64,000 nucleotides of DNA from the NCBI GenBank assembly GCA_949128115.1, contig OX421963.1:40345979-40409978 (forward strand). The letters are read 5' to 3'. Made by a program: the position numbers and the translations under genes. Source of the stretch: Anaspis maculata. Its lineage: Eukaryota; Arthropoda; Insecta; Coleoptera; Scraptiidae. Below, piece after piece: positions 51,501-62,430 of this stretch. Under the pieces are notes generated by a model. It ran no database searches. It saw only the letters and a program-made list of their open reading frames with translations, and was not told the DNA's origin. Position 1 is the stretch's first letter; each line of letters starts with the position of its first letter.

Positions 51501-53093
51501 TCACTTCATTTTTATACCCAAATACCGCACTGCATACCTATACCTAATTGGTTTAGCTTGAGTGTCAGGGTTGTATTTCCGTCATATGTCCATGCTAAAA
51601 CTATATTTTATTTATTCATTTATCAAATTTGAATACAAAAAAAAAGGTATAGAAAGTATATGACTACAGACAACAAATTCAGAAGTTCCATTTCTAGCAT
51701 GAAAACAGTACGAAAATAGTATCATGACACACAGACAGGCTTTAGACTGCAGTGATCGATCAAATGTAATTTAGTCGAGAATGTCGTGGTCCTAACTACC
51801 TCTATATTTGATTATGATTATGATCGACAGCAATGTTTCTTTGCTGTTTTGTACGGTTCTTCTAATACGCGCCATTTTTTCTTAGCGCATCGGCGAGAAT
51901 GCGAAATTTTATGTCAAAGCCCTCATATCGGCCAATCAGAGCCCTCGAATTCAAAATTTGACATACAAAATCGCATTTTCTGTCCGAATATTCGCATCTG
52001 GGAATCCAGCTTCACACTTCGGAAACATGGCTATGACATTATCCGACGAGCTCGTTGAATCTGTTTTATCTACGAAAATCGATTTCAATCTGATATACGA
52101 GCCCCGTTCCACATCAGTTGGCCCATCAGTAAAAAAGCAATTTCCAAAAAATCAATGATGTGAATGTAAAAATATTTTAAAATATTGTTCTTCTTCATGT
52201 TCATTACATGTTAGTACCTTCGAACATATTCCAGAAATAAATCTCCAGAGCCAGCGAAGTATAGAGAATTAGGCGATAAAATGGAACACCCCTCCCCATT
52301 TTTTTCCTAGCTAACTCCGTTTCTAGGCATAGTAGGTTATGTCAGAAATGTCTCTTCTTGAATTGAGCAAAATCGATTTTCTGACCCAAAATCGAAGGGC
52401 TGTATCTTCGATATTTCACTTTTCCGAAATATATTTTGGATCAGTCTACTCATTTTTCTATTTTTTATCGAATAACAAGTTTCCGCACTACAACTCCGGG
52501 GCACTCTGTATTTATTTGAACAAGAAAAGTGAAATTTCCGCATCTGGGGCCAGCTGATGTGGGACGGGGCTAGTATATCTATCTTTGACCATAATTATTA
52601 ATCGGACCACCCGTTACAATATAATTTAATTTGCGTGTAACAAACGAACGAATTAGAGCAAAGTACCAACTGTAGATTCTCAACAGCATACAACTCCACA
52701 CTTCCGGATAGCCTGATGGAGCACCGGAAAAGAGCAAGGTTCGACTCAGTGCCAATGCCACTGCTGTAAACAACCCTGGTCTTCGCATGTAAGTGACATT
52801 TTGTAAATGAGCAGGTATTATAACTAATCGATACTTCAATTCATAAATGCAACAAAGGCAAGCTGACTGCATTGATTACGATATAACTTTTTTACTGCTA
52901 ACCGTAAAGTAAGTACCTACGTCATTATCAACCTGTTCTTGAATGGCGATAACGATTTTCTAGGAGGAAAAAGAATCATCAAGTAAATAGGTATGTACTT
53001 ACAGTATTTGGGGTGACCTGGGACAGGTCGAACGACTTCGGACATTGGTGTGCTAGTATAGTGGGCAGTTCCGGAGGAGTATACAGGAGGTCC
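51501..53093. other. Intergenic sequence downstream of the receptor
   Basis: GGCACTCTGTA near 52500 resembles a decayed CACCCTGTA terminus, and the sequence before it (GGGCTGTATCTTCG) resembles the interior of the 27.8- and 30.3-kb elements. No gene was recognised. Confidence 0.4.
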
Positions 53094-53826
53094 AAAGGTT
53101 GTTTACCTGTATATGAGCCCCATATTGATGTGTGTAATAGAAAATAGTCCAAAAGAATCAAATGAAATTTTTTATATCCACCCTGTATAAAAGACAATGG
53201 CAATACAAAATGTTAGTAGTACAGCATTGTAGATTAGAGGTGGTCGTTTGGTCTCGAAGGATCCTCCTGCACTGCACTGCACTGCGACCTATAAGATATT
53301 TTGTACAGCATACTTGATGCCAAAGATACGGCCTTTACACTACTGAAAAAATCAAGATTGATTATTTGATTTGAAATTAATGAGTCCTCAAACTTGACAT
53401 TATAAATTTAAGCCAGTCAAATGGAGAAAAGTATCATGCATTCGATCGAAGGACCATTTTTCCAAGATGGCGACTCAAGCGCAACAGGTAGAGGTGGGGA
53501 TATTTAGTATGATCATCAGTATACCTTAGCGAACATCTCTGTCAGATTTTTAGAACTCTGACAATTACCTTTCTCTACTTTTTCCCATTTGACTGGCTTA
53601 AATTTGTAAAGTCAAGTTTGAGGACTCATAACTCTCAAATCAACCAATTAATCTTGATCTTTTTTTTCAGTAGTGTCAAAGTCGTATTCTTGGCATCAAG
53701 TATGCTGTACTACTTCCATTTTGTATCGCTACTGTATGTTTTACAGGGCAACATTGTGATTTGATTTTTTTTGTTCAATATGGGGCTCATATAAGTTGGA
53801 TAACCTCTGGACCTCCTGTCCTCCTG
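53094..53826. mobile_element. Foldback element with CAGGAGGTCC ends
   Basis: TACAGGAGGTCCAAAGGTTG is mirrored by CAACCTCTGGACCTCCTG with local rearrangement. Arms include TTTAAGCCAGTCAAATGG against CCATTTGACTGGCTTAAA. A CACCCTGTA terminus is embedded at 53179. The centre (53440-53600) recurs at 59600-59790. Confidence 0.75.
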
Positions 53827-54326
53827 TATCCTGTATATTCTTTGCTAACGTTTTTTGACTTGAGATGTTTCCTTCAGAACCGATCAACAACACTTTTTGG
53901 AATCAGATATTGTTCTTTCAGTTAATTCATATCGAGCATTCCAGAAGCTCGTAAAGGCACAATACTGTTGAAATCTTGTCTTACAATATGTAAATATCAG
54001 AACTGATTGATATATTTGATTGAAACCTTTACTCTGCCCTGTAGTGGGTTTTCTTATGTTCATTTTTTGAGGCCTGTGTGCAAGTTGAGACTAGAGTATA
54101 GTGATTGGTGCCAAATTGTTCCTTAGATCATGCTGAACTACGATCGCGATGGCGAACATCTGAGACCCGCGACTGGGCAGCGGGAGGGGGGGTAAAATGA
54201 GATAAAGACATAAAAAATGTTAAATCATGAACCGAAAGAGGTACAGTGATGGAAGTTACCGTACGTATTCGCCATTTTACGCCAATGAAGGTTTAGCAAA
54301 CCGATTTCAAAAATATCAATCGTTTT

Positions 54327-55927
54327 CAGAGATATTTTCAAAAATATAATTCTTTCTGTGGACATTTTATTATTGAAAAAATCGAAGAACTTTGAAGATG
54401 GAAAGATGAAAATTGATATTTTGACTATTAGGGATGTTAGGAATATAGTCGTGATTGGCGAAAATTCCTCGGCCTTCTATTTTAGGAAACAAAATCGTCA
54501 ACTGTTTTCACCAGCTTGGCCGGCATCTTGGATTTCCTTTTGGTGCAGTAGTCGCAAAAACGACAGGGGACTATGGGTATGATAGCATTAGATCATTTCA
54601 ATATGAAAAGTAACTCCCCAAAGGGAGTAAATTACTTCTTTTTCAAAAAAAAATTGCCATTTTGTTATCTCCGGTTCCTGCCGAATCCAGTGTCAATGAT
54701 GACGATTTGGAGATGGAAGCAGCACAATACGTTTTGTACCATAAAACTTGATAGTTGGTAGAGTCAACCACCAAAATTTATGATCATGAATAAAATGGTT
54801 TATTGTTGGTGATTGGTTGAAGCAAAGTGTGCTCATTGGCAGAAAATGCATAAAAACTGAGTTTTTAGTGGACATTACAGAGCTCTGGAGGGAGACCCTC
54901 AACTAAGATTGGCGGCGAAAGTAATGTAACTAGTTGAAGTGAGTATGCTCTACAACAAGTAGCTATAACGAATCGTGTAGGTCGCTTGAAGACCTCTAGG
55001 GAAGTCGACAAAGAAGTTTTTTCATGATAATATTTTCAAGTACAGTCCCCCTCAAAAGTCTGTGAGTTTGTGAAAAATCACCACCACAAATCTTTCCGAA
55101 TAAACCGAACAAATGAATTGTTCGAGTCTTGCAAATGTTCCGTGGTCGAAAGAGTTGGTCCCTAGAGACCAACTTTTGAGAAAGAAACTTTTGGAAGGGA
55201 CTGTACTTGAAAATATTATAATGAAAAAACATCTTTGGCGACCTCCCTAGAGATCTTCGAAAAACTTACACCATTCATGACCGCTACTTGTTATAGAGCA
55301 TACTCACTTTAACTAGTTACATGGCTTTCGCCGCCAATCTTGGCCGCAGGTTTTCCTCCAGAGCTTTGTAATGTCCACTAAAAACACAGTTTTTATGCAT
55401 TTTCTGCCAAAAATGAGCACACTTTGCTTCAATCAATCACCCACAATGAACTATTTGATTTATGATCATAAATTTTGGTGGTTGACTTCAGAAACTATCA
55501 AGTTTTATGGTACAAAACGTATTGTGCCACTTCCAGCTTCAAATCAGCCATCATTGGTACTGGATTCGCGCAGGAGCCGCAGATAATAAAATAGCAATTT
55601 TCCTCGCCAAAGAAGCAACTAACCCTCTCTGGGAAGTTACTTTTCGTATTGAAATGATCTAACGCTACCATACTCATAGTCCCCTGTCGTTTTTGTGACT
55701 ACTGCACTAAAAGAAAATCCAAGATGGCGGCCAAGCTGGTGAAAACAGTTGACGGTTTTGTTTCCCAAAATAGTTGGCCAAGGAATTTTCGCTAATCACG
55801 ACTATATTTTTAACATCACCAATTGTCAAAATGTGGAGTTTCATCTTTCCATCTTCAAAATTCTTCGATTTTTTGACCAATAAAATAAAATGTTGACAAA
55901 AAAATCATATTTTTGAAAATATCTCTG
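54327..55927. mobile_element. Nested foldback in the left arm, 1.6 kb
   Basis: CAGAGATATTTTCAAAAATA at 54327 is mirrored by TATTTTTGAAAATATCTCTG with a small gap, ending 55927. Arms of about 700 bp pair to a centre near 55110. The opposite arm of the host (58821-58838) lacks it. Confidence 0.85.
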
Positions 55928-57044
55928 CCCAATGAACATTTTAGGTTATATTAAGGTGATCATTACATTTTCTTCACTAGTTTATGAAACTATAGGTTAT
56001 ATTAGTTTGCGTTCGTTACTCCTACATAACTTTTACAAACCATCTATATATCCAAAGTGGAGAACCCTATAAAGGTTACCGTCACGTATCAGAAGTACCC
56101 GTTAGTTTTATAGTCATGGTTATATTATTGTAATCAGCGTATCTTACAAACCTCTTATAAAACCTCTTATATCACTCTGCACAAGTTATTTGTGATCACT
56201 ATAGGTGATGATATAGTTATTATCACTTACTAGTAGTGATTATAAACTTAGTTTATAGAAGTTGTTATCATGTTTATATAACTACGTGACTGAGCTACTT
56301 CACAAAAAAACTATGCCTCTTTCTTACTCGCAATATTTATTCATAATGTTGTCTTCCTTTCAATCCGGCATAAGATTTTTGCTAAGACAAGTCATGAATC
56401 CTGATTATTACAAATCTTTCCATTTACTATTATGATGGTAATGACCAATTTCTTGCCAGTAGACTCGCGAATAACACCTGGGAAGTACAATATATCGAGT
56501 AATTTTCTGACCTACCTCGATAAAAATCACGCGCTCCAAATATAATTAGGTTTTGATACTTTTTCATAGAAAATAGTAAAAATTATCATTGACAAATTTG
56601 TTTTTTTTTGTTTTCCTTGAATGACATTCGATATTCAGACCTCTTTCCAAGAATAAATGAATTTTCTATGATTTCTTCAATCAAAATATGCATTTTTACG
56701 AAATGTTCCAAACAAGCTCCATTATTTGAACAAACAAATATGGCCGAAATTACAAGTCGTCAGCTATCACTCTTAAATAACAATAGGGTATGTGACGGTT
56801 TTTCAATTTTAGTCTAAATAATTTCTAATTGCTTGGTTTCCACTGAAAGTAGTATTTATTTGGTTCAAAGCATGTTTATTTTACGTAAAAAAAATCTTCT
56901 TTATTTCGCTAAAATATTTGGCGCCCAAACGCTTTATGAAAGTCAACGGCCATTGTGACGTCACAGTTCATAAACTGTCAAGTGTCATTCGCGAATGTAA
57001 ACAAACCATCACATGTTCGCAAGGACGCTGTTCTGTTTTGAGAA

Positions 57045-57246
57045 CAATGAGTGGAAAATCATATCACTGGTGTGTGGAGCACTCTTTGCAAAAACACGGG
57101 AAGAAGTTCCCCACATTAACTTTTCATTGTGGTACCCAAAAAAGAACACATGAGAAGGAAGTGGCTGGAACTTGCAAGAAGGGATCCAACCAAATGGATT
57201 ATCTTCGGAGTCGTCCATCTATTTTTGGGAAAACCATTTTGATGTA
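57045..57246 (+). pseudogene. THAP zinc-finger domain remnant, frameshifted
   Basis: After ATG the frame reads MSGKSYHWCVEHSLQKHGKK. In a shifted frame EHMRRKWLELARRDPTKW follows, and then SSIYFWENHFDV. These correspond to the start, the R..W(L/I) helix region and the (F/Y)(C)E(D/N)HF end of a THAP domain. Both the second zinc cysteine of the N-terminal pair and the C before E.HF (here W) appear lost, so it would not fold as a functional finger. No DDE catalytic domain is seen downstream. Confidence 0.55.
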
Positions 57247-57874
57247 GGTATATGAGCTTGGTAGGTAGGTACCTTTAATTATATCAAGTATCAAATGTGT
57301 TATATAATCGATAAATGATATTAAAACACAATTTGAGATTTGAGGTTATGTTATTAAAAGTGAAGTTAGTGGTCAGACCTTAGACTACCGTATTTTAGTG
57401 AATGTGCCTACAGTTTTATTATGACGTGAAAAAAACTGCCCAACCACAACAGCGTCCATTTGAGGCAGCGTACTGCTATTTGCTCTCGAGAAACCTGGAT
57501 CACATTTTCTTTTCAGGTGAAATTGAAAACACCGACACGCTTCGTCACACGCTACGGGCTACGTGACATCTCCGGTGACAGATGAGAAATGACAGATATG
57601 AAGATTGACGTCACACCCAATCGTGGCGCGTTTTAGGTCACGTGACATTGATTTAAAATAATTTAATTTTTAATTTCACTTTTCTCATCAATTAATCAAT
57701 GTATCATCGATAAATGTTGCACAAGCTACATTTCAATTTTCACTTGCTCATAACAAAGACATAAAACCAATAAAATCTGACACAGTCACATACCCTATTA
57801 TATCACATGTATCGCAAATTTTAGACCTATTATACCCATAAGAAACATTCAAGGAAGCATTGACACCAATATAT

Positions 57875-58050
57875 GCCTTCAGGTTATATAGGAGAAGTAC
57901 AAATGACCGCAATATAGCCGAAGATTATAAGTGGAAGCATCTAATCGTAATAGTAACAGTTTGATGCCTTTAAGTTTTATAGCAGAAGTAAAAATGACCG
58001 TGATATACCCGAAGGTTATATAATGGTGACATCTAGTCGTGATGGTAATA
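57875..58050. repeat. Two tandem units of about 90 bp
   Basis: GCCTTCAGGTTATATAGGAG at 57875 and GCCTTTAAGTTTTATAGCAG at 57965 start units sharing AATGACCG(C/T)(A/G)ATATA, CCGAAG and TCGT(A/G)AT. They lie inside the 54.0-59.0-kb foldback. Confidence 0.7.
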
Positions 58051-59599
58051 ACTGATCTCTTTATGAAACCTGCAGTAGCAACTGGGTTTCTCCCGCGCCA
58101 ACTGCATTATTTCCTGTGCGACGCAAAATTTTGTGAAAATTCTGGCAATGTCGTCCAAAATTGTACTTGTGAGATGTTGATTGTGAGATGTTCTCGTAAG
58201 AATGAGATTCAGGTTTTGTTTCGCTCTGCAATGAAACGAACCCCTTCTTTCACTTTCTTCCAATTACTTTTTATTCGCGAATTCACTTTCTTAATCTCTC
58301 CCGATCTGTCATCCATTTTGTTTTGACTTCAAACGACCACATATCACTCGACATATTATAAAAAGACCCCACTGTAAAACTCAGTGTTTTGTAATTGAAG
58401 TTATAGGTACTTTTGGTTTTCTAACAGTATTAGTCGGCACTAATCCTTTACTTTTGTCACTAGGAAGATTTCAAATTGGTTACTAATATACCATTTATGA
58501 GAGTTGTTTTATTGAGGTTATAGTAATTCTGGGAAGATTTATAGTTGTGTGTTGTTACACCGCTATAAAACCAGATTACCCTCAGTTACATAAGGTGGTA
58601 AATGGAGACAACTATATATCCACTTTTATAAACCTATTAGGAATTAAACTTGAAGTGATCATGAACATGGTAACAGATACGTTTATGTCACCATTTTAAA
58701 AAATTGTAAGGTATATAACACTTCAGGGTTCTTGAAACTCTTAATATAACAACAAGTTGTTCAGAAAACCCTAATATACCTTTTATAAAACCAACATCCC
58801 TTTAGGTGACCCCAAATGTTCATTGGGTGGGAATGATTGATATTTTTGAAATCGGTTCGCTGAACCTTCAATAGCGTAAAATGGTGAATACGTATGGTAA
58901 CTTTCATAACTGTAGGAACAATTTGGCACCAACGACTATACTCAAGTCTCAACTTGCACACGGGATACCATAAGAAAACCTACTACTGTTAGGAATGCCA
59001 AACTCGAAAACCAAGTTTTTGCTCAATTTGAAAAAAAAATGAATAAAAACAATTTCTCATTTTTCTTGCCTTAGCTATCACGTTCAGCTTTGATAAGGAT
59101 TGCCAACATCTTCATAAAATTTGGAGACAATCTCTTTCCAAGTCAATTTTATCAATATGTCCTTTCGGTGCAGAGACAGTGGGTTCCTAGGGTCCGTCGG
59201 CCAAATCTTTTATTTCGAAAGTTAGTAAAGTTTCTGAAAGGACTGGTGAGTTTCGTTCCAAAGAGTACTTGACGCAGAGGGTCAGTTTAGAGATTCAGAG
59301 AGGCAACGCTATTGCCCTCACTATTGCCATTCTATCCACTCTTCCTGCTCAGAGATCTTTGGACGAAATTTACTATATCCTTCGCTAAATTCTTGTTTAT
59401 AGGATTGTTTATATTCACTCTTCAAATGTTATATTGTATACAAGTACTTCAATAAAACTTTTATCTGCCTATAAAAAAATTAATATTAAGAGATACGAGA
59501 AAAAACAGTTTAAAACATTTTTGTACATAATTTTATAAGCTTGATTTTTTATGAAACTTAATCAAATATCTCTGATGGTGAGCGCAATATAAATAGAAA

Positions 59600-59790
59600 A
59601 CTGGATCGGAGGACCACTTTTCCAAGATGGCGGCTCAAACGCAACAGGTAGAGTTGAGAACTTTTAGTATGTTTATGAACATAGTAGGTATGTAGTAGTA
59701 TGTACCTTAACGAACATCTCCGTCAAATTCCCAAAACTCCGGCAGTTTTCCCCTCTAGCTTTCCTTATTTGACTGGCAACACTTTGTTCA
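59600..59790. repeat. Copy of the 53.4-kb foldback core
   Basis: TTTTCCAAGATGGCGGCTCA, then CGCAACAGGTAGAG, then TTATTTGACTGGC match 53450-53600 in the same order. It is followed (59785-59910) by a piece resembling the left part of the 31.4-kb composite region. Confidence 0.6.
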
Positions 59791-59929
59791 AAAACGTACA
59801 ATAACGGAGATACATATCATATAAACCTCCAAAGTTGGAATTGAGAAATCGAAATCGTTTTTTCGAATAACTTTTGAACAGTTCAACCGACTTCTTCTTT
59901 AGAGCAAATTTAACAGTCTTTGTCACCGG

Positions 59930-60620
59930 CGAGGTTTCCGTTCTTCTCTTAGATACTACAATCCTCCTGCAACTGCCGGTTTTGGAAATCTTGCGGTGGG
60001 CAGCAACGAGACATGTGCTTGAGGAAGTCGTTAAATTCCTTTCTTCCAGCAATCAAACCAAATAGACGGTACCACGCGCTGCTCCTTTTCGAGTTTAGCC
60101 GTAGTCCAATTTTCACACTCTACGTCAAGATCTCAAAAGCGAATACTTTGACTTCGCCGTTTCCATTCTGTAGGTCCGCCCTCTTGGAGTGTCTGCTCTC
60201 GTCGTTGCATGGTATCCAAGGAAGAGCATCTGCGTTGCCATGACTTTTTTTCACGACGACGTTGAATTTCTCGATCAGTAGTTCTTCATTCCAGCATGGA
60301 ACGTTCCGTTGAACGAAACTGTTGCCGGCAATCACGCTGCAGGTGTCCAACCTTTTCACAAATAAAGCAACGCGGTCTTGCTTCTGTGCGATTGCTTTCT
60401 TTTGGTTGGTGACGTTCCCGATCATCAGTTATCCGTTCCAGGATGAAACGGTCTGCTGTCAGTATCGCAACCTACAGTCGCGTTGTGGATGTCCTTCCGC
60501 TGTTGAAGAAGCGCAGCGTAGGTACCTCCTGTTCTTGTCTCGTCGAAATGGAGTTCAATCCGAGACAGAATGTTGAAAACGACCTCGTGGGTCGTATCTG
60601 AAGAGCCTCAAAGCCTACAT
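59930..60620 (-). pseudogene. Second Ty3/Gypsy remnant, Gag zinc knuckle next to RNase H end
   Basis: On the minus strand CFICEKVGHLQRDC (60369-60328) is a CX2CX4HX4C Gag zinc knuckle. Only about 100 bp further comes SWQRRCSS in one frame and HGNADAL in another (60239-60222), the end of RNase H, so protease and reverse transcriptase are deleted. GGACTACGGCT... following this matches the same position of the 42.6-kb copy, showing one family. Many stops and frame changes are present. Confidence 0.75.
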
Positions 60621-60689
60621 GGAAGTTGTTCAACTGGACCGACTCGCACAGTACAAAGAGAATAACGAAGTGCCTGCTAGAGATGAACT

Positions 60690-60910
60690 GGCTTCAGGGC
60701 GACAATTACGAAACTCGCTCTGGAGGTCACGACATACGAACAAGACACATCCGAGCAACTGGCGGAGGAGCCGTGCTTCGGGAGCTTGCCAGAATATTCA
60801 AGAAGCCAAGGGATGGAATTTTCTAGAGCTCTCGTGTACGGACTGTAGTGGAACATCATTAGCGAAATTAAGCAGAGCGATAGGTATTCAAGTGCGACGA
60901 TATATTGAAC
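60690..60910 (+). repeat. Gypsy LTR-like piece in opposite sense to the adjacent Gag
   Basis: CGAACAAGACACATCCGAGC and GGCGGAGGAGCCGTGCTTCG followed by GAGCTTGCCAGAATATTC match 20500-20560. The orientation is + while the neighbouring Gag remnant is minus, so the locus is rearranged. Confidence 0.5.
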
Positions 60911-62241
60911 GTGTAATTTAGCAGTATGCAGTAATAACCAGTGTGTGTTTGAAGTGAATGTTTGGCTCTCAAGTCTAAATTATTATTGAAGTAGTAAAGT
61001 ACAAGTACCCAACGCAAATTTATAACAGTATAGGTACCACGCTTCTTCAGTTCTTTTTTAAATGACGTCATCGGAAGCGTCTAATTACATCCCCCCACTA
61101 CGACTCCTTTTTTCCACCCTATTCACACGAGTGGGTCTCATTTCTGAAACTGAAAATATCTTTTGGTATACGCGTCCACTCCTTTGAATGAACTCTGGCG
61201 TTTCCTGAGCGAGATATGACGTCTATGGCAAACAACATTTTTCCGCATGAACTTCTTTTGGCGTGTGGTGAGACCAGCACGACCTCACCACCACATTGAA
61301 AAAAAAAGTATATGCAAAGGCGCCCATTCCGTCAGCAGTGTATTATTATTAGTCCAGCAGAGTACACGACAGAATAATGGACCGTGGTCGAATAAGCTCG
61401 ACATCAAAGCCTCGCGGTTCATTTCCTCTGTGTGATGGCGTTTGTTTAGTGACACGGCATCAGCGGCGGCGTCGCCAAGAGCATTATTTAATTGGAGCGA
61501 GCACAGCTACAGAGCTACTCTGTATAGGTAGGTATGTGTGCGTCGTCCATAAAAATAACTACGACGACTACCTACCTACCTACCTACTCAGTCCTCTCCT
61601 CGTACATTACTTTATAATGAATACAAATGAAACACGTGAATGGATTCCCAGCTTTTGCTCCGTACCTCTACACCTCTTCTTCGAATTGATGCTCTGGAGT
61701 GACAAACAAAGAAGGCCTCTGCCTAGGCAGTGCCATTCTCGGAAGCGCAGAATGCCAAAGGTGAAAGTCGATATAGGGGGTGGTTGGTTCTGGTTCTTCC
61801 TCTCCTGTCAACAATTGTAACGTCGGCATCCAGGGATTTTTTTCTCGCTTGCTGTGTGCAAAGAGTGAGGAGAGCCGGGCAACGTACAAAATTGATATTA
61901 ATGAAGGTGTGGGTGGGAAGGAAAGGAACGGTGGCGGAGGAGGCAGCGAAACTTTGAAAAGAAATCAAGAGGCGTGATAATTATTTTCATTTCACATAGT
62001 AGCGGGAGAACAAGGCCGGTCGATTCGAGAGCTGGAAGTATATAAATGCGACGATCCTTCACAATTTCTGCCAGTATAGGTAACTCTCTGGTTCTATTTT
62101 TCGAGTTAATTGGTAGGTAGCTATCGAAAGTTTTTCTGCTGCGTTATGTGTGAATTTAATGGAATTTTAGCGAAATCAAAATGAAAAATGCCGTCGTCGG
62201 ATTTATAGACACTTTTTAAAAACAGAAACAGTTCTACGAAT
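60911..62241. other. Intergenic stretch, GC-richer at 61200-61980
   Basis: It contains a CTAC/CCTA microsatellite at about 61566-61587. Open frames on both strands (61377-61820 and others) show no domain. GTATATAAATGCGACGATCC near 62038 is TATA-box-like but unsupported by a gene. This could be the 5' region of another gene or only a repeat; I cannot tell. Confidence 0.35.
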
Positions 62242-62430
62242 GGAGCGGTGGCAGCCGAGTGGTACAGGTGATGGCAAGCCAAACCATTCGCGCTGCCCTG
62301 TGTGGTGGGTTCGAATCCTACTTCATCCATGGATATTTTGTGCTGTCCCCGAGGTTGCATGGTAGAGCAGCTTATAGCTGCATGCCGCCTCGTAAAATAA
62401 GACAATTAAATAAATAAATATATTAAATAA
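62242..62430 (+). mobile_element. tRNA-derived SINE
   Basis: Pol III box A TGGCAGCCGAGTGG (62249-62262) and box B GGTTCGAATCC (62308-62318) lie in a head of about 85 bp resembling a Ser/Leu-type tRNA. A non-tRNA body and an (AATAAAT)n tail ending near 62430 follow. The wide A-B spacing and the tail exclude a functional tRNA. Confidence 0.78.

Larger units (their letters stand above)
54041..58986. mobile_element. 4.9-kb foldback containing a THAP-domain remnant
   Basis: GTAGTGGGTTTTCTTATG and GTGCAAGTTGAGACTAGAGT at the left are mirrored by ACTCAAGTCTCAACTTGCAC and CATAAGAAAACCTACTAC at the right. Inner arms hold AACCGATTTCAAAAATATCAA against TTGATATTTTTGAAATCGGTT and CCCAATGAACATTT against AAATGTTCATTGGG. 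The subterminal zones (55930-56300 and 58340-58800) are rich in TATAGGTTATA-like words. It is a candidate remnant of a THAP-transposase (P or Kolobok type) element. Confidence 0.8.

Noticed and set aside
56918..57247. Intact 109-residue protein
   Set aside because: The THAP-like similarity jumps between frames, so the open frame as it stands mixes unrelated sequence.
61377..61820. 147-residue open frame as downstream gene
   Set aside because: Low-complexity tract and microsatellite (CTAC repeats) inside, competing frames on both strands, no motif.
62242..62330. Functional tRNA-Ser/Leu gene
   Set aside because: Box A and box B are present but the flanking body and AATAAAT tail mark a SINE, and the cloverleaf is not intact.
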